From JARBUG01 sp035628915 (lineage in GTDB: Bacteria; Bacillota; Sulfobacillia; Symbiobacteriales; Symbiobacteriaceae), in assembly GCA_035628915.1 (NCBI GenBank), contig DASPIW010000057.1, forward strand, positions 248,001 through 312,000: 64,000 bases of DNA, given 5' to 3'. A model generated the notes under the pieces. The model saw only the letters and a program-made list of their open reading frames with translations. It was not told the DNA's origin and searched no databases. Shown one piece after another: positions 1 to 7,766 of this stretch (position 1 is the first letter of the stretch; every line of letters starts with the position of its first letter). The translations under genes and the position numbers were made by a program.

Positions 1-153
1 ACCCATGGTGGCAGCCATATTTGTGCCGGTATCGCCATCAGGAACCGGGAATACGTTCAGTGCGTTGACGGCGTCCTTGTTCGCCTCGAGGTGCCGGGCA
101 GCGTGGAGGATCATCTGCTTCAGCGTCTTGCCGTCGATTGCCTGGTTGCTCAA
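1..153 (-). CDS. fakA: FakA/YloV-type DAK1 fatty-acid kinase, N-terminal fragment
   Basis: Only the first 51 codons lie in the window; the gene continues past the left edge. The reverse strand reads from a TTG at 151-153, with a GAGGAGG-type ribosome binding site at about 162-170, into a dihydroxyacetone-kinase-like N terminus that contains NVFPVPDGDTGTNM, the metal/ATP-binding signature of the DAK1 domain of FakA (YloV). In the family this kinase phosphorylates fatty acids bound to FakB. It follows asp23 on the same strand, the order known for yloU-yloV in Bacillus. The TTG start is inferred from the binding site. Confidence 0.85.
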   Translation of the reverse strand, partial: MSNQAIDGKTLKQMILHAARHLEANKDAVNALNVFPVPDGDTGTNMAATMG

Positions 154-231
154 CTACCGGTGCCCTCCTCAGTCGTATGGCCTCGGCTGGCTTCCGGCCA
201 CACGTCACAAAGATATAGTTCCACGAGTGCC

Positions 232-594
232 TTACCGGGCGTGTCCGACTTTGACACCTTCGACATGGATATGCACGCCGCGGACCTTTAGCCCGGTGCA
301 GCTTTCGACGACGTAGCGCACCTTGCCGGTTACATTCCGGGCGATTTCGGATATGCGGGTACCGTACCCCACCACAATGTGCAGGCCGATCTCCACCGTG
401 TCGTCTTCCAGGGCGACTTCGACGCCCTTGGCCAGGTTCTCGCGCCCCAGGAGCTCCGAAATACCATCCTTGAAGCGGGAGCCGGACATTCCGACGATGC
501 CGTAGCATTCGGTTGTGGCCACGCCGGCCATGGTTGCGATCACATCTTCAGCGAGATGAATCCGCCCCAAGTTGGTGACAACCTCTTTGCCCAA
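232..594 (-). CDS. Asp23/Gls24 family protein (YloU type)
   Basis: About 120 residues. The central part LGRIHLAEDVIATMAGVA followed by ECYGIVGM is the Asp23/DUF322 signature. The family forms envelope-associated or cytoplasmic scaffolds; the YloU branch is always found beside fakA, where it is thought to work with fatty-acid incorporation. I place the start at a TTG (592-594) about ten residues before the domain, 12 nt after a GGGAGG ribosome binding site; the upstream ATG at 664-666 would add 24 residues rich in Gly/Arg/Lys that the family lacks. It is divergent from rpmB and 78 bp ahead of fakA, so the two probably form an operon. Confidence 0.85.
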   Translation of the reverse strand: MGKEVVTNLGRIHLAEDVIATMAGVATTECYGIVGMSGSRFKDGISELLGRENLAKGVEVALEDDTVEIGLHIVVGYGTRISEIARNVTGKVRYVVESCTGLKVRGVHIHVEGVKVGHAR

Positions 595-679
595 CTCGGT
601 TGTCCCCCTCCCTTTCCAGCCGTACTTATTTCTTCCTCCGCTCGGGATTTTCCTTCCTATGAGCATTTACGTAAACGGC

Positions 680-709
680 TTGCCAGCTATGCGGGCGCTA
701 TGCTATGAT
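680..709 (+). promoter_or_regulatory. Probable sigma-A promoter of rpmB
   Basis: TTGCCA (680-685), an 18-bp spacer, and TATGAT (704-709) with an extended -10 TG at 701-702. It lies 64 bp upstream of the rpmB start, with no competing gene between. Seen by eye; not tested. Confidence 0.55.
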
Positions 710-772
710 GTGGATTGTGCTCTAAAAGAGCTCTGGGATTTCCGTGGTATTTTCCGGGAGGAGGTGTCGACC

Positions 773-964
773 TTGGCAAGACTTTGCGAGGTATGTGGCA
801 AGTCGGTTTGGACCGGCATGCAGGTCAGCCACTCTCATATCCGCACGAAGCGGAACTGGTCCCCGAACGTACAGAAGGTGCGGGCTCTGGTAAACGGCCG
901 CGTTCTGAAGGTAAGTGTCTGCACCCGTTGCCTGCGTTCTGGTAAGGTCCAGCGGGCGATCTAA
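773..964 (+). CDS. rpmB: 50S ribosomal protein L28
   Basis: Sixty-three residues, the usual size of L28. The start is a TTG (773-775) preceded at 8-9 nt by GGGAGGAGG. Two CxxC pairs are present, CEVC near residue 4 and CTRC near the C terminus, so this is the zinc-binding (C+) form of the protein. It belongs to the large ribosomal subunit. It is monocistronic: its own promoter upstream and a strong terminator 25 bp after the stop. Position beside asp23 and spoVM matches the Bacillus order. Confidence 0.95.
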   Translation: MARLCEVCGKSVWTGMQVSHSHIRTKRNWSPNVQKVRALVNGRVLKVSVCTRCLRSGKVQRAI

Positions 965-987
965 CTCCCGAGACCTTGCGAGCTGAC

Positions 988-1024
988 AAACCCGGTTGCC
1001 TTTTTGGGCATGCCGGGTTTTTTG
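988..1024 (+). terminator. Rho-independent terminator of rpmB
   Basis: AAACCCGG (988-995) pairs with CCGGGTTT (1013-1020) and is followed by a T run (TTTTTT spanning 1018-1023). It starts 24 bp after the rpmB stop codon. Confidence 0.85.
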
Positions 1025-1061
1025 GCGCGCTTCTCATGTGGGCGTCCTAGCTCGTTTTGAC

Positions 1062-1269
1062 GGCAGGGGTGGGCAGCACCCCCTCGCTGCCCCGGAGCCG
1101 CTGCTACAGGCAGTAAGCCCTCGGTCAAGCGCCGCCATCGGAACCGTCATCGGGTACCTTCTCTAAGGGACGCACCGCCGATGGCGGCTGATAATCTGGG
1201 GTAACGGGGCTAACTGCCTGTACGCATCGGCTCCGAACGGCGACTTCGGGGGTGCCGCCCGCCCCTGCC
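1062..1269. ncRNA. Long rod-like structured RNA candidate (6S-like shape)
   Basis: Five nested helices close a 208-nt hairpin: 1062-1069 with 1262-1269, 1071-1083 with 1248-1260 (one mismatch), 1093-1100 with 1228-1235, 1107-1120 with 1207-1220 (one mismatch), and 1131-1141 with 1178-1188. The internal loops are roughly symmetric; the largest (1121-1130 opposite 1189-1206) lies about two thirds of the way up. A long closing stem, a central bubble and an apical hairpin in about 200 nt is the shape of 6S RNA, but I see no decisive sequence match, no clear promoter and no terminator, so identity and strand are open. SRP RNA, RNase P RNA and tmRNA signatures are absent. Confidence 0.45.
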
Positions 1270-1334
1270 TCGCGCCGTCCGCCCCTTGCGGGGGCGCCAA
1301 GAACCCGCTACCCACTGGCTACCGCGTTTGTCAA

Positions 1335-1362
1335 CACCAAAGGCCTCGGAGTTTCTTTGGTG
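1335..1362 (-). terminator. Hairpin after hslO, possible weak terminator
   Basis: CACCAAAG (1335-1342) and CTTTGGTG (1355-1362) form an 8-bp stem 32 bp downstream of the hslO stop. On the minus strand only a short T-containing tail (TTGACAAA) follows, so termination efficiency is doubtful. The rest of 1270-1393 shows nothing else that I can support. Confidence 0.35.
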
Positions 1363-1393
1363 GTATAGCGCGTTTCGTGAGCTGCGAATACCT

Positions 1394-2287
1394 TCAGTGT
1401 CCGGGCGCGGTGCCCTTCGTATCCCCGTGAATCTCCCGGAGTTCGTCAGCGCTGAACTGATACTTCTCCGCGCAGAACTGGCAGACCAGTTCGGCGCCCC
1501 CGTCCTCGTGGATCATCTCGTGGAGGTCATCTTTGCTCAGCGATGCCAGCGACGACAGGGCGCGCTCCCGGGTGCAGCGGCAGGCGAAGTGAATGTCCCG
1601 TTTCTCCAGAATCTTGTAGGGGATGCCCGCCAGGACCGAGCCCAGAATCTCCTCGGGCGTCATGCCCGACTCCACGGCCATACTGACGGCGCCCAGCGCC
1701 TGCAGATTCACCTCGAGCTGCTCCCGCTCCTCCTCCGAAGTCGCGGGCAGAAGCTGCAGCAATACGCCCCCTGCGGCCCGCACGGAGCCGTCCGGCGCCA
1801 CCCGGACGCCCAGGGAGACCGCCGACGGCGTCTGCTCCGACTTGGTCAGGTAGTATGCCAGGTCATCGCCGATCTCACCCGACACGATCTCCGACGTACC
1901 CGTGTAGATGCCCTCAATGGCCAGCTGCCGGGTGATGTGCACATAGCCACCGCCCACGGCCCCGGCCACGTCGAACTTGCCGTTTTTGGGGTCCAGGTCC
2001 ACGTGGGGCTCCCGGACGAAGCCCCGCACCTGCCCCTGCTCATCCGCATCGCACGTAATGCCGCCGATGGGCCCGTCCCCGGCCAGGCGCAAGGTGATCG
2101 ACTCGCCCTCGTCCTTTAGCGTGGCGCTCAGGAGCGCCGTCCCCGTCAGCGCCCGCCCCAGGGCGGCGGTCGCCGTGGGCCACGTGTCGTGCCGGCGCCG
2201 CGCCTCGTCCGCCAGGGCCGTCGCTGTAGCCACAAAGGCCCGGATGCTGCCGCTCTCGTCCATCGCCCGGACCATATAGTCAGCCAT
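1394..2287 (-). CDS. hslO: Redox-regulated molecular chaperone Hsp33
   Basis: 297 residues, normal for Hsp33. The C terminus carries the redox switch as CRC, then 30 residues, then CQFC, the four zinc-binding cysteines that form disulfides on oxidation and switch on holdase activity. The N-terminal domain begins DYMVRAM and ends in the linker region. I start at the ATG at 2285-2287, 9 nt after GGGAGGAG; an ATG 21 bp upstream overlaps that binding site. It stands between spoVM and rpmB, an insertion relative to Bacillus order. Cytoplasmic. Confidence 0.93.
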   Translation of the reverse strand: MADYMVRAMDESGSIRAFVATATALADEARRRHDTWPTATAALGRALTGTALLSATLKDEGESITLRLAGDGPIGGITCDADEQGQVRGFVREPHVDLDPKNGKFDVAGAVGGGYVHITRQLAIEGIYTGTSEIVSGEIGDDLAYYLTKSEQTPSAVSLGVRVAPDGSVRAAGGVLLQLLPATSEEEREQLEVNLQALGAVSMAVESGMTPEEILGSVLAGIPYKILEKRDIHFACRCTRERALSSLASLSKDDLHEMIHEDGGAELVCQFCAEKYQFSADELREIHGDTKGTAPGH

Positions 2288-2340
2288 GGGCCCACTCCTC
2301 CCATTCACGCTGGGTAACCCCGTTATTATAGCAAAAGCTT

Positions 2341-2370
2341 GACCCCGGCGGCAATGAAGCCGCCGGGGTC
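2341..2370 (-). terminator. Terminator after spoVM
   Basis: Twelve-bp perfect stem GACCCCGGCGGC / GCCGCCGGGGTC with a 6-nt loop; on the minus strand it is followed by AAGCTTTTG. It separates spoVM from hslO. Confidence 0.7.
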
Positions 2371-2406
2371 CGTGCGCTGGGACCGGGAACGCCCGGCGTC
2401 AACCGC

Positions 2407-2520
2407 CTAAGCCGCGTCCCCGCTGTTATCGTCCGCCGATTTCTTGCCGGAGAAGATGGCCAGTATCGCCATGACCATGCGTCCCAGCGGTTTCGGCAGC
2501 TTGATGACGGTGATCCGCAC
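2407..2520 (-). CDS. spoVM: Stage V sporulation protein M (small amphipathic spore-coat anchor)
   Basis: A 37-codon reading frame starting at GTG (2518-2520), 7 nt after AAAGGGGG. The N-terminal part contains IKLPKPLGRMVMAIL, closely matching the IKLPKFLGGIVRAML core of the 26-residue SpoVM of Bacillus, which lies flat on the convex forespore membrane, recruits SpoIVA and is needed for coat and cortex assembly. Here an extra hydrophilic tail of about 12 residues (KKSADDNSGDAA) follows. Location between rpe and rpmB is conserved with Bacillus, which makes the call strong despite the size. The terminator 37 bp downstream and the 64-aa membrane-protein gene 44 bp upstream suggest co-transcription with the latter. 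Confidence 0.9.
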   Translation of the reverse strand: MRITVIKLPKPLGRMVMAILAIFSGKKSADDNSGDAA

Positions 2521-2564
2521 AAAGGTGCCCCCTTTCCCGAGCCGGTTCTCTCAATTCTCGCCGG

Positions 2565-2759
2565 CTAGCGACCCCTCAACACATATCCTGCGTACGCGAT
2601 CAGTCCGCCGAGCAAGGCCGCATATACGTACAGGGGCACCGAAAGCAGCATGATCACCGCGCCTATGGCAATGAGCCCGTACCCAACCGCCTTATGCCGG
2701 GGAAACTTACTCCCCCAGCCGCCCAGAGGGAATCGCTTCCCCCAGCCGCCCAGGCGCAT
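2565..2759 (-). CDS. Small membrane protein of unknown function (64 aa)
   Basis: ATG at 2757-2759 preceded at 6 nt by GGGGGGAT. The N terminus holds a nine-residue imperfect direct repeat (LGGWGKRFP then LGGWGSKFP), rich in Gly, Trp and basic residues. Two closely spaced hydrophobic segments follow (about residues 26-42 and 44-60), ending in a basic tail. I do not recognise a family. It lies 44 bp upstream of spoVM on the same strand and behind a possible sporulation-type promoter, so a role in sporulation is a guess from context only. Confidence 0.6.
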   Translation of the reverse strand: MRLGGWGKRFPLGGWGSKFPRHKAVGYGLIAIGAVIMLLSVPLYVYAALLGGLIAYAGYVLRGR

Positions 2760-2782
2760 GCAGATCCCCCCTGCCAGGTGGG

Positions 2783-2810
2783 GCCATATGGGACGTTCTC
2801 ACCATATGAG
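2783..2810 (-). promoter_or_regulatory. Possible sporulation (sigma-E-like) promoter
   Basis: On the minus strand TCATATG (2803-2809) and CATATGG (2784-2790) are separated by 12 bp, resembling sigma-E -35 (kmATAtT) and -10 (CATAnnnT) elements but with a spacer shorter than the usual 13-14 bp. It lies 24 bp before the 64-aa gene and could also drive spoVM, which is sigma-E dependent in Bacillus. Weak evidence. Confidence 0.3.
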
Positions 2811-2917
2811 CGGCCTGCTCCGAAGGTGCCGGCCCAACGCCGGGCCCGTCTCGAACCCCCCGGCTGTCGCTTCGTTCTACCGTATTCAATCCCCGGCCCA
2901 AACTTGCCTGAAAGAAA

Positions 2918-2955
2918 GGCGCCCGGTCAGCGATTTTCCTCGCTGACCGGGCGCC
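2918..2955 (-). terminator. Terminator after the cheW-like gene
   Basis: A 14-15-bp stem GCGCCCGGTCAGCG / CGCTGACCGGGCGC with a short AT loop; on the minus strand it is followed by CTTTCTTTC. It begins 7 bp after the stop at 2962. Confidence 0.8.
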
Positions 2956-2961
2956 GCCGTC

Positions 2962-3390
2962 TCAGTCGTTCATCAACCGGGCCAAATCTAGGATGACCAC
3001 CAGGTTCTCGCCGCTCCTGGCCACACCGGTGACGTAGTTTTCACCAATGCGCGTCACCTGCGCATCAGGCGCCACAATCTCTTCCGTGCCCATCGTCAGC
3101 ACCTGGTCGACCCCGTCGACAACCAGGGCCGCCGCGGCCCGTTCGCCCAGATTGAGCACCATGAGCCGGGTCTCAGTGTCCGCATCCCGAGAAGGCAGAC
3201 CCAGCCGCTTGCGCAGGTTGACCACGGGCAGAACTTCGCCCCGCAGGTCTACCACGCCCTCCACGTACTCGGGCGTGTTGGGGAGCCGGGTGACCGGCGT
3301 CTGGTAGGTGACTTCCCGAACCACGTCGATGGCAGCGCCGAAGAGCTGCCCCATCAAGCGAAAGATCACATATTGCTGTTCGGTGCCCAC
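2962..3390 (-). CDS. CheW-like signalling adaptor
   Basis: About 142 residues, one CheW/SH3-like domain: QYVIFRLMGQLFGAAI at the start, VTRLPNTPEYVEGVVDLRGEVLPVVNL in the middle split by the classic N-x-R-G turn, and a C-terminal VVILDLARL strand. CheW proteins couple chemoreceptors to the kinase CheA. No receptor, cheA or flagellar gene is in the window, so its partner is unknown. Start chosen at GTG 3388-3390, 7 nt after GGAGGT; another GTG at 3397-3399 overlaps the binding site. It replaces thiN of the Bacillus order. Confidence 0.85.
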   Translation of the reverse strand: MGTEQQYVIFRLMGQLFGAAIDVVREVTYQTPVTRLPNTPEYVEGVVDLRGEVLPVVNLRKRLGLPSRDADTETRLMVLNLGERAAAALVVDGVDQVLTMGTEEIVAPDAQVTRIGENYVTGVARSGENLVVILDLARLMND

Positions 3391-3462
3391 CGGGGCCACC
3401 TCCGCATAGGTAGATGCTTCAAGTATTTGCCTTTACGACCTCAAATTCCTGCCAGTCACCAC

Positions 3463-4140
3463 TTATCCGCGCAACCGGGCAATGGCTGAGGCGTAATCAG
3501 GCTTGCCGAAGACTGCCGTGCCGGCCACCAGGCAAGTCGCACCGGCCTGAATACAGAGCGGCGCCGTCTTCTCATCCACGCCGCCGTCGACCTGAATCTC
3601 AACTTTGCCGGCCAGACCGGCCAGCGTCAGCATCTCCTTGACCCGGGTAATCTTCACCAGGGCAGCGGGAATGAACTTCTGCCCGCCGAAGCCGGGGTTG
3701 ACGGACATGATCAGCACCAGATCAACTAGATCGAGCACGTGCTCGATCACGCCGGCCGGCGTATGTGGGTTGAGCACCACGCCGGACTTGACCCCCGCTT
3801 CGCGAATCTGCCCCAGCACTCGGTGCAGATGGGTGCAGGCTTCCGCATGTACGGAAATCAGGTCGGCGCCGGCCTTCGCAAAGTCAGCGACGTACTGCTC
3901 GGGATGCTCGATCATCAAATGGGCGTCGAAGGGCAGGTGTGAACGGGAGCGCATCTTGGCCACGACCGGCGGGCCAAAGGTGATGTTCGGCACGAAATGC
4001 CCGTCCATTACGTCCAGGTGAACCCAATCGGCACCGGCATCCCCGATGCGGCGCAGTTCACCGGCCAGGTCGGAGAAGTCGGAGGCCAGCACAGACGGCG
4101 CAATTTTGACGCGGGACGGATCGATCATCGCCTTGTTCAT
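3463..4140 (-). CDS. rpe: Ribulose-phosphate 3-epimerase
   Basis: 225 residues, standard length. The TIM-barrel signatures are visible: KIAPSVLASDF, WVHLDVMDGHFVPN, IMSVNPGFGGQKF and VDGGV, which carry the catalytic aspartates and the zinc-binding histidines. It interconverts ribulose-5-phosphate and xylulose-5-phosphate in the pentose phosphate pathway. The ATG (4138-4140) lies 13 nt after AAGGTGG; an in-frame ATG four codons later is an alternative. It follows rsgA by 10 bp, so both belong to the prpC-prkC-rsgA-rpe operon. Confidence 0.95.
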   Translation of the reverse strand: MNKAMIDPSRVKIAPSVLASDFSDLAGELRRIGDAGADWVHLDVMDGHFVPNITFGPPVVAKMRSRSHLPFDAHLMIEHPEQYVADFAKAGADLISVHAEACTHLHRVLGQIREAGVKSGVVLNPHTPAGVIEHVLDLVDLVLIMSVNPGFGGQKFIPAALVKITRVKEMLTLAGLAGKVEIQVDGGVDEKTAPLCIQAGATCLVAGTAVFGKPDYASAIARLRG

Positions 4141-4150
4141 GATCGGGCGC

Positions 4151-5029
4151 TTACCACCTTTTCAGCGCATCTACTTCCCGCAGGAAGAGGAGATAGTTCT
4201 CGTGCCGGCTCCGGGCGATCCGCCCTTCTGCCACCGCCTCCCGGACGGCGCAGTCTGGTTCCTTGTAATGCATGCAGTCGTCAAACCGGCATTCACGCCC
4301 GAAGCGTTCAAACTCCGGAAAGCACGCCGGGACGTCCCGCTTCTCAATGTCGGCAAACTCCAGATAGGTGAAGCCAGGGGCGTCAGCCACCAGGCCGCCC
4401 TCGGGCAGATGGATCAGCTCCACGTGCCGGGTCGTGTGTTTGCCCCGGCCCATTTTGGCCGACAGGTCGCCGACTTTGATATCTTCCCGTCCGGGCAGCA
4501 GCGCCCGCACCAGCCGGGACTTGCCCACGCCCGAATGGCCGGCCAGCACGGAGACCTTGCCCTCAAGGTAGGGCTTCAGTTCCGCCACCCCAGTGCCGTG
4601 CTTGGCAGCCATGGTGACGACCGGATAGCCGACCTGTTCGCCGTAAAGCCGGCAAAACGCCGCTACCTCGTCCGCCGAGAGCAGGTCCACTTTGTTCAGG
4701 ATCAGCACGACGCCAACACCCACCCGGGCCACGTTCACCAGCACCCGGTCCAGGAATAGGTAGTCGGCCTCCGGCTCCCTGATGGTGAACATGACAAGCG
4801 CCTGATCGACATTGGCGATCGCCGGGCGCTGAAGCTCCGACTTGCGCGGGAGAATCTTGTCGATGCGGCCTTCGCCGTCCTGCTCCAAATGGAGCTCCAC
4901 AAGGTCGCCGGCCAGCACCCCCGTCTTGTCCAGGCGGAACCGGCCCCGCGGCCGGCATTCCACCTCCTGCCCGTTGCAAAGGACGTAAAAGATGTTGCTG
5001 TGTGCCCGAATCACCTGTCCTACCGCCAC
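4151..5029 (-). CDS. rsgA: Ribosome small subunit maturation GTPase RsgA
   Basis: 292 residues. OB-fold N terminus, then a circularly permuted GTPase: G4 (NKVD) comes first, followed by G1 (GHSGVGKS) and G3 (DAPG). The C terminus has the zinc-binding CRFDDCMHYKEPDC cluster. It helps late 30S assembly and is a substrate of PrkC in Bacillus; here it follows prkC by 18 bp. The start is GTG (5027-5029) after GAGGAG at 11 nt. Confidence 0.95.
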   Translation of the reverse strand: MAVGQVIRAHSNIFYVLCNGQEVECRPRGRFRLDKTGVLAGDLVELHLEQDGEGRIDKILPRKSELQRPAIANVDQALVMFTIREPEADYLFLDRVLVNVARVGVGVVLILNKVDLLSADEVAAFCRLYGEQVGYPVVTMAAKHGTGVAELKPYLEGKVSVLAGHSGVGKSRLVRALLPGREDIKVGDLSAKMGRGKHTTRHVELIHLPEGGLVADAPGFTYLEFADIEKRDVPACFPEFERFGRECRFDDCMHYKEPDCAVREAVAEGRIARSRHENYLLFLREVDALKRW

Positions 5030-5047
5030 ACGCCTGGATCCTCCTCT

Positions 5048-6934
5048 TCAGGGCAGCGCCGGCCGCGCCTTTTCGACGTTATCGACATAGACGATCAGGT
5101 TGGCCTGTCCGAAGAAACGGCCGGAGACCTTCACTTTGGAACCACCCTGCCGCTTTTCGTTGATCAGAACCGTTGTGCTGGGCACACCGCCGACCACATC
5201 AACCAGTTCGACACGGAAGTCGTAGTAACGGGTGGCATCACCCAACACGGTCAGTTCGCGTTCAAAGGCCGTACCGGTGGTGGGCGGCCCCGCGGCCAGC
5301 GTCAGGTTGACCACGGTGCTGGGCGCCACGGTGGTGCCCGGCGCCGGGGTGCTCGACAGCACGGTGTCGCGCGGCTTGGTGGGGTCGGGCGCGTACTCCT
5401 GATTTCCCAGCACAAGGCCAGCCTTGGCAAGCGCTTTCGTGGCGTCCGCCAGGGTCAGGTTGATAATGGACGGCACTTTCAAAGGCCCGGAACTGACCGT
5501 GAGATGGACCACCGTCCCCACCCTGGCCGTAGTCAGGGCGGGCGGCGCTAAATCGATGACGGTGCCTGCGGCGGTGGGATCGGTCCGGCTGGTCACTTCC
5601 GCGGCGACCTTGAAACCGCTGTCTTCCAGCATCAGCCGCGCTTCGTCCACGGGGCGCTGCCTCACGTCCGGGATCGTCTCTGATTTCGGCCCCAGGGAAG
5701 GGATCAGGGTGATCTCCCGGTTCTGCTTGACCCGCTCATTGGGCCCCGGACTGGTATCCACCACCGTATTGATCGGCTGGTCGTCGTATCTGCCGCTCCC
5801 CACATTCACGGAGAGCTTGGCCTTCTTCAGCTCCTCGACCGCCTGAGTCATCGGCAGGCCCACCACGTTGGGCACGTCGACTTCGGGTGTGCTCAGGAGG
5901 CTCACCATCGCCCAGATGCCCCCGCCGATTAGCGCCATCACCAGCGCTGCCACCACGGCGACCCAAATCCAGGTGCGCCGGGTGCTGCGGGGATCCGGTT
6001 CGTAATCGTCGTCCTCCTCGTCTTCGTCGGCCAGGCGCCGGCCCCGGCGCCCGCGCATGCCCCGCAGATCCATGGTCGGAAAGTCGCCGGAGGCCATGTG
6101 CGTCCGCCCCGCCGCATGGTCGACGGCAAACTGCTCCAGCGCCTCCCGCATTTCGTCGGCCGACGGATACCGATCCTCGGGGTCCTTTTCCAGCGCGCGC
6201 AGCACGATCGCATCCAGTTCGGCAGGCACTTCGCTGTTCAGCTGCGAAGGCGGCACCACCCTGTCCCGAATGTGCTTGAGCGCCACGGTGATCGGGCTCT
6301 CCCCCTGAAAGGGGACGCCGCCGGTCACCATCTCATACAGTACGATGCCGGTCGAGTAAATGTCGGACTTCTCCCCCGTGGGCTGGCCGTTGGCCTGCTC
6401 CGGCGAGAAATAGTGGGCTGAGCCCATGATCGAGCCCGTATGGGTCACCGTGTCCGTGGTGGTCGCACGGGCGATGCCGAAATCGGTCACCTTGACGCGC
6501 CCGTCCCGGGCGATCAGGATATTGTGCGGCTTGATATCGCGGTGGACGATCCGGTTCGTGTGGGCGTGGCTGAGGGCGGCCAGGATTTCCACCGCAATAC
6601 GAGTCGCCTCTGCGATGGGAAGGGGCCCCTGCGACTGGATCATCGCCTTCAGGGTCTGGCCCTCCACGAGCTCCATGACAATGAAGTACTGCTCGTCGTC
6701 CCGCCCGACGTCGAAGATCTGCACCACGTTGGGGTGTGACAGGCTGGCCGCGTTTTGGGCCTCCCGGCGGAAGCGCCGCACAAAGTCCTCGTCGGTGCCG
6801 AACTGGCCCCGCAGCACCTTGACTGCCACGGAGCGGTCGAGCTGCAGGTCGTGCGCCTTGTAGACCAGCGACATGCCGCCGCCGCCGATCCGTTCATCGA
6901 TCCGATACCGCCTGGCGAGTATTTTTCCGATCAT
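5048..6934 (-). CDS. prkC: PASTA-domain Ser/Thr protein kinase PrkC
   Basis: 628 residues. The cytoplasmic kinase domain (about 9-270) has the glycine loop IGGGGMS, the ATP lysine in VAVKVL, HRDIKPHNIL (catalytic Asp about 133) and DFG (151-153). A linker rich in Asp/Glu precedes one membrane helix (about 320-345), and three extracellular PASTA repeats follow (beginning VDVPNVVGL, SETIPDVRQ and LKVPSIINL), then a C-terminal beta-rich tail. Family members sense muropeptides and lipid II and control wall metabolism, germination and RsgA. It starts at ATG 6934, and its binding site overlaps the stop of prpC, so the phosphatase and kinase are co-expressed. Confidence 0.95.
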   Translation of the reverse strand: MIGKILARRYRIDERIGGGGMSLVYKAHDLQLDRSVAVKVLRGQFGTDEDFVRRFRREAQNAASLSHPNVVQIFDVGRDDEQYFIVMELVEGQTLKAMIQSQGPLPIAEATRIAVEILAALSHAHTNRIVHRDIKPHNILIARDGRVKVTDFGIARATTTDTVTHTGSIMGSAHYFSPEQANGQPTGEKSDIYSTGIVLYEMVTGGVPFQGESPITVALKHIRDRVVPPSQLNSEVPAELDAIVLRALEKDPEDRYPSADEMREALEQFAVDHAAGRTHMASGDFPTMDLRGMRGRRGRRLADEDEEDDDYEPDPRSTRRTWIWVAVVAALVMALIGGGIWAMVSLLSTPEVDVPNVVGLPMTQAVEELKKAKLSVNVGSGRYDDQPINTVVDTSPGPNERVKQNREITLIPSLGPKSETIPDVRQRPVDEARLMLEDSGFKVAAEVTSRTDPTAAGTVIDLAPPALTTARVGTVVHLTVSSGPLKVPSIINLTLADATKALAKAGLVLGNQEYAPDPTKPRDTVLSSTPAPGTTVAPSTVVNLTLAAGPPTTGTAFERELTVLGDATRYYDFRVELVDVVGGVPSTTVLINEKRQGGSKVKVSGRFFGQANLIVYVDNVEKARPALP

Positions 6935-6940
6935 TTGCTG

Positions 6941-7684
6941 CTAACCCTCCCACCGGGCGGCCAGCACCGTGATGTTGTCGTGGCCGCCGCGCTCGTTGGC
7001 CAGATCCACCAGCCGGTCACTCAGGTCGGAGAAACCGGCTGCAAGCAGGCCCGGAATCTCTTCGACGGGCACGAGGTTGGAGAGGCCGTCGGTGAGCAGC
7101 AGCAGCGTGTCGCCGGGCTGCCAGACAAGATCGCGCCGCTCCACGACGATCGACTCGCCGATGCCCAGGGCCCGGGTCAGCACATGCCGCTGGGGATGAA
7201 CCGCCGCCTGCTGGGCCGTCAAATGCCCGCTCTGCATCAGTTCACCCGCGACATTATGGTCGGAGGTGATCAAGGTTGCCGCATCCCCGTGCACCAGGCA
7301 CGCCTTGCTGTCGCCCATGTGCGCGACGATGATCCGGTCCGCCCAGATCAGCGTGGCCGTCAAGGTGGTGCCCATGCTGTTCAGCTCGCGTTTTTCGCTC
7401 TGCGCCTGTAATATGGCCCGGTTGGCCGCGTCAAAGGCCTGGACGAGGCCGTCGCCCAGGGTCCCGCGCTCGGCCCAGTCGGAAATGGCCGTCAACACGC
7501 GGGAGCGCACCGTTTCCACGGCAAGGCGGGAGGCGATTTCGCCCCCCTCATAGCCGCCCATGCCGTCTGCCACCAGCAGCAGGGCCGCGATTCCACGCGG
7601 GTCCAGCAGATCCACGGAATAGGAATCCTGATTATTAGGCCGGACCTGACCGGGATCGGAGCGATGCGAAAAGTTCAGGCGCAC
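6941..7684 (-). CDS. prpC: PP2C-family Ser/Thr protein phosphatase PrpC (Stp1)
   Basis: 247 residues, a single PPM domain. Metal-binding motifs are all present: RSDPGQVRPNNQDS, VADGMGGYEGGE, LLLLTDGLSN and GGHDNITV. It dephosphorylates PrkC and its targets. GTG start (7682-7684) with AGGAG 10 nt upstream. The stop overlaps the prkC binding site, giving the tightly coupled prpC-prkC pair seen throughout Firmicutes. Confidence 0.95.
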   Translation of the reverse strand: MRLNFSHRSDPGQVRPNNQDSYSVDLLDPRGIAALLLVADGMGGYEGGEIASRLAVETVRSRVLTAISDWAERGTLGDGLVQAFDAANRAILQAQSEKRELNSMGTTLTATLIWADRIIVAHMGDSKACLVHGDAATLITSDHNVAGELMQSGHLTAQQAAVHPQRHVLTRALGIGESIVVERRDLVWQPGDTLLLLTDGLSNLVPVEEIPGLLAAGFSDLSDRLVDLANERGGHDNITVLAARWEG

Positions 7685-7766
7685 AATCTTTCAACTCCTA
7701 GAAGCCCTTCTCGGCGCTGACGCGCCATTTACGGGTGCCGTGCGGCCTCGCCGCTTCACGGCGCCG

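Noticed and set aside
1062..1269. SRP RNA, RNase P RNA or tmRNA
   Set aside because: None of the diagnostic conserved blocks (SRP S-domain GGAAGGAAGCAGC-like loop, RNase P GAGGAAAGUCC, tmRNA tRNA-like ends) is present.
2280..2522. 80-codon minus-strand frame over the spoVM region
   Set aside because: Different frame from spoVM, no binding site, and it crosses the terminator hairpin; the 37-codon spoVM frame explains the region.
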